The position numbers were made by a program, and so were the translations under genes. Shown piece after piece: positions 25,590 to 33,693 of a stretch of DNA of 57,567 bases (the stretch's first letter is position 1; each line of letters opens with the position of its first letter). The notes beneath the pieces were generated by a model. That model made no database searches. It was not told the origin of the DNA and saw only the letters and a program-made list of their open reading frames with translations. This stretch comes from Nitrospira sp. LK70 (lineage in GTDB: Bacteria; Nitrospirota; Nitrospiria; Nitrospirales; Nitrospiraceae), in contig PHGD01000014.1 of assembly GCA_011090425.1 (NCBI GenBank), positions 1-57,567 of the forward strand, written 5' to 3'.

Positions 25590-25677
25590 GCCTGTTTTCC
25601 AGGGGTGAGAGCTCTCCAACATGCGAGTCCCGTGCGAGTGCTCGTTTACGGAGGCCTAGATTGTTCTTTAGTTATTC

Positions 25678-25762
25678 AGACAGTTTCTCTCAATGTCTCG
25701 CATCTGGCAAAGACCCCGGGGGAGATCAATAAGAACTTCGCTTTCGGCAAGACAGTTTCTCT
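25678..25762. repeat. 13-base direct repeat AGACAGTTTCTCT
   Basis: Two exact copies at 25678-25690 and 25750-25762, 72 bases apart, in the 196-base gap between two minus-strand genes. They could be repeated operator sites for the gene at 25589 or chance; no dyad symmetry is present. Confidence 0.45.
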
Positions 25763-25818
25763 AGAGGTTGCTCGATGACACCGGATAAGCAGCCACTCGA
25801 TGAAACCAGAAGGTTGGT

Positions 25819-26121
25819 TTATGGCTCATCTTTGGAGGACTCCTCGCTCTGTTTGAGCCAGAGTTCAAGAAGTCTTGTCTCGCGTTCAGACTGGGAAATG
25901 TGCTCCAGCGCGAATGCGCCCGTCAAGCGATCTTCATAAAAAGCCCGTTGCTTCGCATAGGTTTTTTTAAAGGCTTCCGTCTTAAGGGTCTTCCAGTCAG
26001 CATCGGATATGCCGGCATGGGCGCGCAAGAGGTTGATCTCGATGGCTTGGAAAGCAAATACTTTAGCCAAAACCTTAATGACGGTTGCATTTGTCATGAA
26101 TCGGGGAACTTTATCAGCCAT
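25819..26121 (-). CDS. Hypothetical protein, mostly helical
   Basis: 100 residues from the ATG at 26121. It is rich in Lys, Glu and Ala with predicted helices (VIKVLAKVFAFQAIEINLLR, LEHISQSERETRLLELWLKQ) and an acidic tail. No signal peptide or known family. It lies 104 bases downstream of the ferredoxin gene on the same strand and could be co-transcribed. Confidence 0.6.
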   Translation of the reverse strand: MADKVPRFMTNATVIKVLAKVFAFQAIEINLLRAHAGISDADWKTLKTEAFKKTYAKQRAFYEDRLTGAFALEHISQSERETRLLELWLKQSEESSKDEP

Positions 26122-26225
26122 GACTCATCGTTTCAGTTAGGCCAAGGCACACACAACTGTACCCGGGCCGTTCTCAGCATCCTAAAGCGGCACGAAATCT
26201 CGAAGTGAACTCGAAGTGAAAAGGA

Positions 26226-26573
26226 TCAGTTCCGCACGCCGCTCCACACTTTTGCCGGATCGATAGGCTTGTCAGGGTTCAGGGCCTTCGCCTTTTCAAG
26301 CAGGACATCGGTCCCCTCCGGATAAGCCGGATCAGAAATACAACAATTATCGACCGGACAGACTGCCGCACATTGGGGTTCGTCAAAATGACCGACACAC
26401 TCAGTACACCGATCATGAGTAATCACGTAAATATTGTCCCCCACTCCCTGACCGTCGCCCACATGATTCCCCTTCGACTCCGCATCACTGCGAGTTTCAA
26501 AGATGGCCTCGTTCGGACATTCCGGCAGGCAAGCGCCACAGTTGATACACTCTTCGGTAATCAGCAGTGCCAT
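26226..26573 (-). CDS. 2[4Fe-4S] ferredoxin
   Basis: 115 residues, start ATG 26573 with AAGGAGG upstream. The first cluster motif is CINCGACLPECP. The second is CTECVGHFDEPQCAAVCP with an extended loop between the second and third Cys, typical of Chromatium/YfhL-type ferredoxins. It is a low-potential electron carrier and could serve ferredoxin-dependent enzymes such as the oxidoreductase at 52-56 kb. That link is only inferred. No partner gene is adjacent. Confidence 0.92.
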   Translation of the reverse strand: MALLITEECINCGACLPECPNEAIFETRSDAESKGNHVGDGQGVGDNIYVITHDRCTECVGHFDEPQCAAVCPVDNCCISDPAYPEGTDVLLEKAKALNPDKPIDPAKVWSGVRN

Positions 26574-26909
26574 GATTTTGGCCTCCTTATTTTCTAAGAT
26601 TGAACAGGGCGCCGCACGTCCTCTTTATCCTATTCTCGCAAGGTATCCTCAAGAGATCTCATCGTGGAAGTATACTCATGACCATATCACCGAAAGCGCA
26701 ATGAATATGGCAGCCAAGTTGTCTGATTCGCGCTTTCAATGGATCAATAGGATACGCATGTTGCACCTTCATAAGCGCTCCTGTCAATGTGGTGGTTCGA
26801 AAGGAGAATTTTCGGGGAAGAGAAGTGGGATCGCGCCTTGTAATAGGATTCTGAGTTAAGGGGAGGGCCCCGTTGATTCGGCCCAGGCTGTCATGCGGGC
26901 ACCGCTGAA
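26574..26909. other. Gap, nothing recognised
   Basis: About 335 bases upstream of the ferredoxin gene. It must hold the ferredoxin promoter. No ORF with protein-like composition is visible on either strand. Confidence 0.4.
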
Positions 26910-27161
26910 TCAGTTTGATTCGAGGATTGGAATCACTGTTGCCTGGACTCTGGCGCCACGCAGAGCCTCACCCTTCCATGCCCGTACGGCCCCGGTCACT
27001 CGCACCCGATCCTCATTCTTCGGCAATGTCTCAACCACATTCGATTTACAGCTCCCCTTGACCTCCACGGGCAACGAGCCCGTCTCAACCTCCAGTACGA
27101 AGCGTGAGTGGAGTATGAGGCTCGGTCTAGTTCCGTATAGCTCAACGAGATAGAATAGATG
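26910..27161 (-). pseudogene. Protein-like frame without a start codon (possible OB-fold remnant)
   Basis: An 83-codon minus-strand frame bounded upstream by a TGA (27164-27162). It reads HLFYLVELYGTRPSLILHSR, then LEVETGSLPVEVKGSCKS and EDRVRVTGAVRAWKGEAL, ending ATVIPILESN. The composition and V-R-V-T-G strand pattern look like a real small beta-barrel protein. No ATG, GTG or TTG occurs near the N-terminus, so it is likely 5'-truncated or uses an unusual start. The plus-strand opening over the same bases is less natural. Confidence 0.4.
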
Positions 27162-27331
27162 TCAAGGTCTGACCGCTACCTATCGAATTCCCTGGAGCGC
27201 TCTACCGCGTTACCCCTCTGAGGCAATAGCAGCAAGACAGCCTTCTCGATGGCGAGAACCAGATGAATGAAGCGGGGGCTGACTCAGTCACTATGTTTCG
27301 GTCCGGCTGATGGCGCACAGGGTGAAAACCC

Positions 27332-28480
27332 ATGGACTCGTACGATGTCTCCATCGTCGGCGCCGGTGTCGTTGGATGTGCGATTGCCAGGGAATTATTG
27401 TGTCGGCGTCGGGCCGCGCCGATCCGTATTCTTGTCATCGAACAGCACGAGCGCCCCGGCGAAGAAACCAGCGGGCGCAACAGCGGCGTCCTCCACAGCG
27501 GTATCCATGAACCTCCCTTTTCACTGAAAGAAAGGCTTGCTCTGGAAGGTTGCCGATTGGCGACAGCATATGCGCTGGAACATGACGTCCCCTTGCTCAA
27601 GGCCGGCATGATCATCGCTGTTTCAATGGAGGACGTCCGTCGGGGCCTCTGGCGCGACATATCTATGCTGTGGCGCTTGTGGTTCAACGCTTGGAGGACA
27701 AAAACGAGGGTGAGGTTCATGACGCCTTCTGCCTTACGGGCTTGCGAACCGTATCTTCACGCCTGCTGCGGCATCGCCATTCCGAGCGTCTCTGTCATCG
27801 ATTCTCATGCCTTCGTCGAATCGCTCAAGACCGAGTCAGAAGCGGCCGGCGCAGAGTTTGCTTTCAACAATCGGGTCATCGGTGTCGAGGAGGCCGCCGG
27901 CTCGTATCTCATATCCACCGACCGCCAACAGATCCAGGCCACCTGCCTCATCAATGCAGCCGGGCTCTATGCCGACGACATTGCCGCACTGGGCATGTCC
28001 TACAAGAAATATGTCATCAGCCCGCTGAGGGGTGAGTATTACGAACTGGTCACTCCGGAGAAGAAAAGACTGATCGGGCGTCCGGTGTATCCTGCGTTAC
28101 CACGTCAAGCGATCGGCAAGGGAATTCATTTTAGTCCCCGCCCGAACGGACAGATGTATCTCGGGCCGAACGAAATGCCCATCACAGACAAAGCGGATTA
28201 CAGCTCGCGTAGGACGCCGCCCGGCTTGTTCGTTGAAGCCTTGCAGAAATTCCTTCCCTCTCTGGACGAACGCGATCTTCGTTGGGCCTATTCCGGAATC
28301 AGGCCACGGGTCGTGACGAAGAGCCGTGCCAAGAGCGACTTCATCATCTCGGTCGACAGGGAAGAGCCCCTGTTGATTAATCTGATCGGCATTGAATCAC
28401 CAGGGCTCTCCGCCGCCTTGGCGCTCGCATGGCACGTGTGCGACCTGCCGTCCCTGCGGAGCCGCTTTCCATCCGCCTAA
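27332..28480 (+). CDS. lhgO: FAD-dependent oxidoreductase, L-2-hydroxyglutarate oxidase-like
   Basis: 382 residues of the D-amino-acid-oxidase flavoprotein superfamily. The FAD-binding dinucleotide fold begins VSIVGAGVVGCAIARELL. The family signature GEETSGRNSGVLHSGIHEPP follows, and CLINAAGLYADDIA supports the second FAD contact. The closest group is L-2-hydroxyglutarate oxidase/dehydrogenase (LhgO), which oxidises L-2-hydroxyglutarate to 2-oxoglutarate. That would repair a side product of 2-oxoglutarate metabolism. Substrate is inferred by family. It is a single gene flanked by unrelated neighbours. Confidence 0.8.
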   Translation: MDSYDVSIVGAGVVGCAIARELLCRRRAAPIRILVIEQHERPGEETSGRNSGVLHSGIHEPPFSLKERLALEGCRLATAYALEHDVPLLKAGMIIAVSMEDVRRGLWRDISMLWRLWFNAWRTKTRVRFMTPSALRACEPYLHACCGIAIPSVSVIDSHAFVESLKTESEAAGAEFAFNNRVIGVEEAAGSYLISTDRQQIQATCLINAAGLYADDIAALGMSYKKYVISPLRGEYYELVTPEKKRLIGRPVYPALPRQAIGKGIHFSPRPNGQMYLGPNEMPITDKADYSSRRTPPGLFVEALQKFLPSLDERDLRWAYSGIRPRVVTKSRAKSDFIISVDREEPLLINLIGIESPGLSAALALAWHVCDLPSLRSRFPSA

Positions 28481-28635
28481 TTCTCCGCGCGGCTTCATGG
28501 GGTCTTGGGCTGTTCCGGGTGAACCCCCGCCTCTGCTTCAAAGGGAGGATAGGAGCAGACCTTGTTTGGGATTTGCAGTTACGGGAGCGGATATCGCTGG
28601 CTTCATCATCGTCGGTTCCGGACCGTCAATGAGGG

Positions 28636-30447
28636 TCACCGTTTGAGCGGAGTATCCTGTGGCTTCTTACCTGCTTGCGCTTTTCCGTCGCCCACAGTGC
28701 CACCCGACTCCGGCCACTGGGTGATCACGATTTCCATTCGTCGGTTCTTACTCCGGCCCTTCTCAGTCTCATTCGTCGCGATCGGCTTGCTATCTGCGTA
28801 CCCCACTGCTTTGATTCGGTCGGCCCCTAGCCCCCCGCTGACCAGTATCTGAACGGCATGGTCGGCCCGTGTTCGAGAGAGTTCGACATTATCCCGAAAT
28901 CCCTTCCGAGAGTCGTTCCGGAGCGGCTGGTTGTCGGTATGCCCGGCTACCTCTATGTTCTGGTAACGGAATCCATGCAAGACGACTCCGATCCGCTCGA
29001 GCAGCGAGGCGCCTCCGATGGTGACCGTCGCGTCACCTGTAGAAAATAACTCACTGGTCGCCAATGCGAGGGTTAATTTATTTCCTCGCTGCTTCAAGGC
29101 AGCACTGCCCTTCTTGAGTTCCGGCTGTAATAGATTCGCAAGGCTTTCGCTTACTTTGCCGAGGTCACCGTTTGATGGTAATGCCTCCCCATCATCTACG
29201 ACCTCAGAGTCTGACCCAACCAGGCTGGTCAAGGAGAGATTGTGATCGACAGGTAGCAGCGCAAGCGAGGGAGGTTCTTCCTGAGCGGAAGGCGGCGCGG
29301 TTTGTTTGGATGAATTGAGCTCAAACTCCGCCAGCAATTGCTTCGTGCGCACAAGTTCCGCGTCTTTCGCCGTGAGTTGGGGATTGAGATCCGCCAACTT
29401 TTGCGTGGCTTGTTTGAGGTCCTCCTTGACCTGCGCCAGTTCTTGTTCTCTCTTCGCCGTCTGTTGTTCTGCTTCGGCGGTGCGGCGTTTGGCCTGGGCC
29501 AGTTCTAGTTCTTTCCCTGCTATCTGCTGTTCCGCATCGGTGACGCGGCGCTTGGCCTGTGCCAGCTCCTGCTCTCTCCCCGCCGTCTGTTGTTCGACCT
29601 CGGTGACGCGGCGCTTGACCTGTATCAGTTCTTGCTCTCTCCCCACCGTCTGTTGTTCGACCTCGGTGACGCGGCGCTTGGCCTGGGCCAGTTCCTGCTC
29701 TTTCCCCGCCATCTGCTGGTCGACTTCAGCTGCGCGTCGCTTGGCTTGAGCCAGTTCCTGCTCTTTCTCTGCCATTTGCAGGTCGGCTTCAGTGACACGG
29801 CGCTTGGCCTGGGCCAGTTCGAGTTCTTTTCCTGCTATCTGCTGTTCCGCGTCGGTGACGCGGCGCTTGGCTTGTGTCAGCTCCTGCTCTTTCCCCGCCA
29901 TCTGCTGGTCGACTTCGGCGGCGCGACGTTTGGCCTGGGTCAGGTCCTGTCCTTTTCCCGTCGCTGCCAGCTGTTGTTCGAGTTCCGCAACGCGGCGCTT
30001 GGCCTGAGCCAGCTCTTGCTCTTTCTTTGCCGTCTGTTGTTCTGCTTCGGCGGCGCGGCGTTTAGCCTGTGCCAGTTCCTGCGTTTTCCCCGTCGCCGCC
30101 AGTTGTTGTTCGAGTTCGGCAACACGACGCTTGGCCTGATTGAGCTCATCAGTTCGTAACGTGAGATCATCTCGAAGCTGCTTGGAATTCTCGTGGCTGC
30201 TGACTATCAGAGCGGCGATCTCATTCTCCTTAGCATGGAGCTGAAGAACGAGCTCACCGATCCGTTGCTTGAGTTGTCGTTCAAGCTCATCGATTTTTTG
30301 CTTGGCCTGCTGGAGATTGTTTCTCGTCACGGTCAGCTCGTCTTGCGATGACTGGCCGTCGGAATCTTCGACGGCCATAGAAACCGACATGGTGCCGCAT
30401 AGCATGACGATGGATGCAAGAGCAAAGGCGGATAACTTGATGATCAT
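28636..30447 (-). CDS. OmpA-family envelope protein with long tandem coiled coil
   Basis: 603 residues. A signal peptide spans about 1-25 (cleavage after SVSMA). Residues 36-105 are coiled coil. About 101-343 holds eleven 21- or 23-residue units ending in (A/V)-K-R-R, such as VTDAEQQIAGKELELAQAKR. A Ser/Pro linker follows, and the C-terminal OmpA-like peptidoglycan-binding domain (about 470-580) has NIEVAGHTDNQPLRN and SKNRRMEIVI. It would bridge peptidoglycan and another envelope layer through a long rod. It is transcribed convergently with lhgO. Confidence 0.9.
   Translation of the reverse strand: MIIKLSAFALASIVMLCGTMSVSMAVEDSDGQSSQDELTVTRNNLQQAKQKIDELERQLKQRIGELVLQLHAKENEIAALIVSSHENSKQLRDDLTLRTDELNQAKRRVAELEQQLAATGKTQELAQAKRRAAEAEQQTAKKEQELAQAKRRVAELEQQLAATGKGQDLTQAKRRAAEVDQQMAGKEQELTQAKRRVTDAEQQIAGKELELAQAKRRVTEADLQMAEKEQELAQAKRRAAEVDQQMAGKEQELAQAKRRVTEVEQQTVGREQELIQVKRRVTEVEQQTAGREQELAQAKRRVTDAEQQIAGKELELAQAKRRTAEAEQQTAKREQELAQVKEDLKQATQKLADLNPQLTAKDAELVRTKQLLAEFELNSSKQTAPPSAQEEPPSLALLPVDHNLSLTSLVGSDSEVVDDGEALPSNGDLGKVSESLANLLQPELKKGSAALKQRGNKLTLALATSELFSTGDATVTIGGASLLERIGVVLHGFRYQNIEVAGHTDNQPLRNDSRKGFRDNVELSRTRADHAVQILVSGGLGADRIKAVGYADSKPIATNETEKGRSKNRRMEIVITQWPESGGTVGDGKAQAGKKPQDTPLKR
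29418..30147 (-). repeat. 63-bp tandem repeats in the OmpA-family gene
   Basis: Eleven consecutive units of 63 or 69 bases encode three coiled-coil heptads each. Units differ by point changes and two are nearly identical, suggesting unequal crossing-over. Confidence 0.8.
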
Positions 30448-30949
30448 GTTTCACCCACAAGTCGATAAGGCGCGGTGATCACAAATGGATTCCCCGCCAA
30501 TGGACTTCAATTCACTCATGTGCGCATGAAATCCGCTCAGGAGGCTTAGGCGGAAGTATCTGAATGCAAGCCTAAACCGATGTCGGCGCGGTTCTCTCTT
30601 CATGAAAGAGAAGAGAAAAACAGAAGACGATCGTATCGCCTTCGCGATTCACTTTGCAACGGGGTGCGAAGAGCTGAATGCCGCACTGCAGGCAGTGTGG
30701 AATAGGGAATGCCTTTCTCGAAATTGACAATCTGGAATCCGAATGGTGTCAACGACCCTCACCGCACCCATGCGCTCATGTTTTCTCGGGCAGTTTGACG
30801 ACTTCTTCACGAACCTCGTTGCGATGCGAAGACCGAATCCCGCAAAAGTCGGCGTTCAGATTGGTTCCAGCTTCTCGCCTTGAATCTGATCGTCCGTCTC
30901 GCTAGACTTCGTTCCGCTCGAGGCGTTCTGCTTCTTCGGAGGTTACCCA
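30448..30949. other. Divergent intergenic region
   Basis: About 500 bases between divergently transcribed envelope genes, presumably carrying both promoters. No gene is credible. The ribosome site TTCGGAGG for the next gene lies at its right end. Confidence 0.4.
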
Positions 30950-31975
30950 ATGACGGTTCGCCCACTTCTTCACTCATGCATTGTCTTTGCAGCATTGCTC
31001 TCAGCAGCGATGAGCCCATCGGAGGCAGCCGACCAGCCGCAACAAGTGAAAGCAGCCTGCGAGAAAGGCACTTCGACAGCATGCAACTCACTCGGATTGT
31101 TGTACCTGAAAGGTGAAGGGGTGAAGCAAGATGACAGTCGAGCTGCGGCCCTTTTCAGGAAAGCCTGTGACGGCGGGGATGCGGGAGGCTGCTCCAATCT
31201 TGGCGTGATCTATGCCGAGGGGATTGGGATCCCACAGGACGACGTTCAAGCCGCTGCCTTCTCTAGAAAAGCCTGTGACGGTGGGGGTATGAACGGCTGC
31301 TTCAATCTTGGCGTGATGTATGCCGAGGGGACCGGGGTTCAACAGGACGACCTTGAAGCCATCGACTTCTATAGGCAAGCCTGTGATGGGGGGCATGTGA
31401 AGGGTTGCTACAATCTTGGCGTGATCTATGCTGAGGGGATTGGGGTCCCGCAGGACGACGCTCAAGCCGTTGCCTTCTCTCGGAAGGCCTGTGACGGTGG
31501 AAATGCGAGGGGCTGCTACAACCTTGGCGTGATGTATGCCGAAGGGGCCGGGGTCTCGCAGGATGACGTTCAAGCAACCGACTTCTACAGGAAGGCCTGT
31601 GACGGTGGAAATGCGAGGGGCTGCTACAACCTTGGCGTGATGTACACTGAGGTCCAGCAGGACAACTTTCAAGCCGCCGACTTCTATAGAAAAGCCTGTG
31701 ACGGTGGGAATGCGAGAGGTTGCTCCAATCTCGGTCTGATGTATGCCCAGGGGACTGGGATCAAGCAGGATGACATTCGAGCCATCAATCTTTACAGAAA
31801 GGCCTGTGATGCTGGGGATGCGAAGGGCTGTATCTATCTCGGGATGGTCTATCAAGTCGGAAGGGGTCTCAAACAGGACGATGCTGAAGCACTCAGGTAT
31901 TACGGGAAAGCCTGCGATCTCAGAGAGCCAAAAGGCTGCTCTCATTACGCAAAGTTGAAGACGGGTAGGCGGTGA
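30950..31975 (+). CDS. Exported Sel1-repeat protein, cysteine-rich (Hcp-like)
   Basis: 341 residues, start ATG 30950 with GGAGG upstream. A signal peptide (about 1-26, ending PSEA-A) is followed by about eight 36-residue Sel1 repeats. Each has two Cys, in the pattern KACDGGDAGGCSNLGVIYAE. The paired cysteines eight residues apart resemble Helicobacter cysteine-rich proteins, where each repeat is held by a disulphide, consistent with an oxidising compartment. One repeat (MYTEVQQDNFQAADFY) lacks four residues. It is probably a periplasmic binding scaffold; the ligand is unknown. Confidence 0.88.
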   Translation: MTVRPLLHSCIVFAALLSAAMSPSEAADQPQQVKAACEKGTSTACNSLGLLYLKGEGVKQDDSRAAALFRKACDGGDAGGCSNLGVIYAEGIGIPQDDVQAAAFSRKACDGGGMNGCFNLGVMYAEGTGVQQDDLEAIDFYRQACDGGHVKGCYNLGVIYAEGIGVPQDDAQAVAFSRKACDGGNARGCYNLGVMYAEGAGVSQDDVQATDFYRKACDGGNARGCYNLGVMYTEVQQDNFQAADFYRKACDGGNARGCSNLGLMYAQGTGIKQDDIRAINLYRKACDAGDAKGCIYLGMVYQVGRGLKQDDAEALRYYGKACDLREPKGCSHYAKLKTGRR

Positions 31976-32377
31976 GATGGTCTATGCTGAAGCCCATCTT
32001 GAGTTCATAACGCACAGCAGAGGTGAAGAAAAACAGAGGGTCAGCGGCGGTAAAGCAGAACGCTAAATTCCTATTAAGCCATTCGAATTTCTTCCCATCG
32101 GCCTTTGTTCGATTGCGTCAATCAGAGCTTCCCACCACGAGCCAAATAGAAAAATGAAGTAGGAGCGATCCGATGCATAAGGATCACTATACTCCCCAAG
32201 GAAGAGTGAGCAAGCGAGCTCAGATACCCTTCCAGTCGGACAACCCCGGAAGGTAGGTGGCCGTTCTCTATGAGGGCTGACTGACTTACTCTGGTTGTAT
32301 ACGGTATGGTGTAGCAGTTGGAGGAGCTGCCGCCTTTCTGTTTCGACACATGGCACATGACGGCAGAGAGAGGACAT
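31976..32377. other. Gap, nothing recognised
   Basis: About 400 bases. A small dyad right after the Sel1 stop (GATGG / CCATC at about 31976-32006) could be a weak terminator. Minus-strand openings here lack ribosome sites and protein-like composition. Confidence 0.4.
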
Positions 32378-33031
32378 ATGGATAATGACGCAGCCTACGG
32401 GGTGTGGTGGCTCGTCCTCATTAACTCCCTGTTCTTTATTCTTTTTGCGCTGAGCTTCACCCGTCCTCGGACCGGACGTGATTGGCGATCCCTTGGAGTC
32501 TTCTCCGCGTTTATCGTGGCCCTATTTGCGGAGATGTATGGGTTCCCTCTGAGCTTGTATCTGCTGTCGGGATGGCTGGCGAGCCACTATCCGGAGGTCG
32601 ATCCTCTTGCTCACGATACCGGCCATTTCTGGCATGTCTTGCTCGGGATCCCGGGCCCCGCGCACTCTGATCCGGTGCATATTCTCAGTGAGGTGTTGGT
32701 CTTTATCGGACTACTACTGCTGGCGGCCTCATGGCGAATCTTGTATCGGGCGCAACGTGCCCAGGCCTTGGCCACGAGCGGGCCCTATGCTTTAGTCAGA
32801 CATCCTCAGTATGCCGCCTTCATGATGATTATGCTGGGCTTCCTTCTCCAGTGGCCGACCTTCCCGACCCTGCTCATGTTCCCGGTGCTCGTCGGGATGT
32901 ATGTTCTGCTTGCGCACGAAGAGGAGGCAGAGGCCCGGACGCAATTCGGTGAGACCTATGATCGGTATGCATCGGTAACGCCGGCCTTTGTTCCCTCATG
33001 GAGGAAGCGTGGACGAGAATCTGAAATGTGA
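32378..33031 (+). CDS. Isoprenylcysteine-carboxyl/phospholipid methyltransferase-like membrane protein
   Basis: 217 residues from the ATG at 32378, which has AGAGAGGAC upstream; ATGs at 32318 and 32357 are in frame but less well placed. There are about five transmembrane helices. The C-terminal motif GPYALVRHPQYAAFMMIMLG and the acidic end AHEEEAEARTQFGETYDRYA match the ICMT/PEMT S-adenosylmethionine-binding family. It would methylate a lipid or prenylated substrate in the membrane. The substrate is unknown in bacteria. Confidence 0.85.
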   Translation: MDNDAAYGVWWLVLINSLFFILFALSFTRPRTGRDWRSLGVFSAFIVALFAEMYGFPLSLYLLSGWLASHYPEVDPLAHDTGHFWHVLLGIPGPAHSDPVHILSEVLVFIGLLLLAASWRILYRAQRAQALATSGPYALVRHPQYAAFMMIMLGFLLQWPTFPTLLMFPVLVGMYVLLAHEEEAEARTQFGETYDRYASVTPAFVPSWRKRGRESEM

Positions 33032-33146
33032 ACGTCCAAAGCTGAGTCGATGCGTAGGGTCGGGCGCATGACGCGGAATGACACGAGGTGCTCTATAAAC
33101 CGCCTGGGGATTATGGTACCCTGCCTACCTCCATGGAGGGAATACC

Positions 33147-33434
33147 ATGCTATTCAGGCGGCCGGAGCTCGAAAAGGATAATCCTATCGCTCCCCAACCC
33201 TATATCGGCCTGCGCCGACGGCTGGCGCTGGCTCGAGCCTCAGCATCGAGGGAATTTACTGAAGAGAATGATTTGGAGACGACGTTGCAGGATTTGACGC
33301 TGGCCGCATCCCGCTATGTGGACAGTTTGCAGAAAAGAAAGAAGACAGAGAAGCATCTGAAAATACTGCAGGATGCGATCGCACAAGCCGAGCGAGTGCT
33401 CGACGAACCGGAGAGTAAATCCGCTTGCTTCTGA
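33147..33434 (+). CDS. Hypothetical small protein
   Basis: 95 residues, with GGAGGGAATACC just before the ATG at 33147. It is charged and helical (SLQKRKKTEKHLKILQDAIA) with no signal or membrane segment. The C-terminal half could form a coiled coil. No family recognised. Confidence 0.6.
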   Translation: MLFRRPELEKDNPIAPQPYIGLRRRLALARASASREFTEENDLETTLQDLTLAASRYVDSLQKRKKTEKHLKILQDAIAQAERVLDEPESKSACF

Positions 33435-33486
33435 AACCTCGTACGGTCACGAGATGATCCGGCTGCTCCACCATGAATCATTTCCG

Positions 33487-33514
33487 ATACAGTCTGTTAT
33501 CTGTATAGATACAG
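33487..33514. promoter_or_regulatory. Operator-like palindrome CTGTAT-AG-ATACAG
   Basis: CTGTAT at 33501-33506 and ATACAG at 33509-33514 form a 6+6 dyad with a two-base centre, flanked by TA on the right. A further ATACAG half-site lies at 33487-33492. It resembles a LexA box (CTGT-N8-ACAG) but has N6. It lies about 180 bases before the DUF2235 gene, in a 259-base gap with no gene. Confidence 0.4.
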
Positions 33515-33693
33515 TACCCTCGCTGTAGCACTCTCCCGATCCACGTTCTATTTCGTAAAACCTCAATATAGCAGCAGATACTTACCCAGTCCCTCTGGTG
33601 CAAAGCTTGCTGGTACCACAAGTGGAACGTCTTTCTTGTAGCGATGACGGCTCAATGACGGAGTAAATCCGGGGAGACGACGGGGAGGATCGC

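Noticed and set aside
27202..27720. 172-residue minus-strand opening
   Set aside because: It is the antisense shadow of the flavoprotein gene at 27332, whose FAD motif is clear.
29306..30159. Plus-strand Leu/Phe/Cys/Ser-rich openings
   Set aside because: Artefacts of the repeat array of the OmpA-family gene read on the other strand.
31088..31945. 285-residue minus-strand opening with repeats
   Set aside because: Shadow of the Sel1-repeat gene; the plus-strand frame has signal peptide, ribosome site and family repeats.
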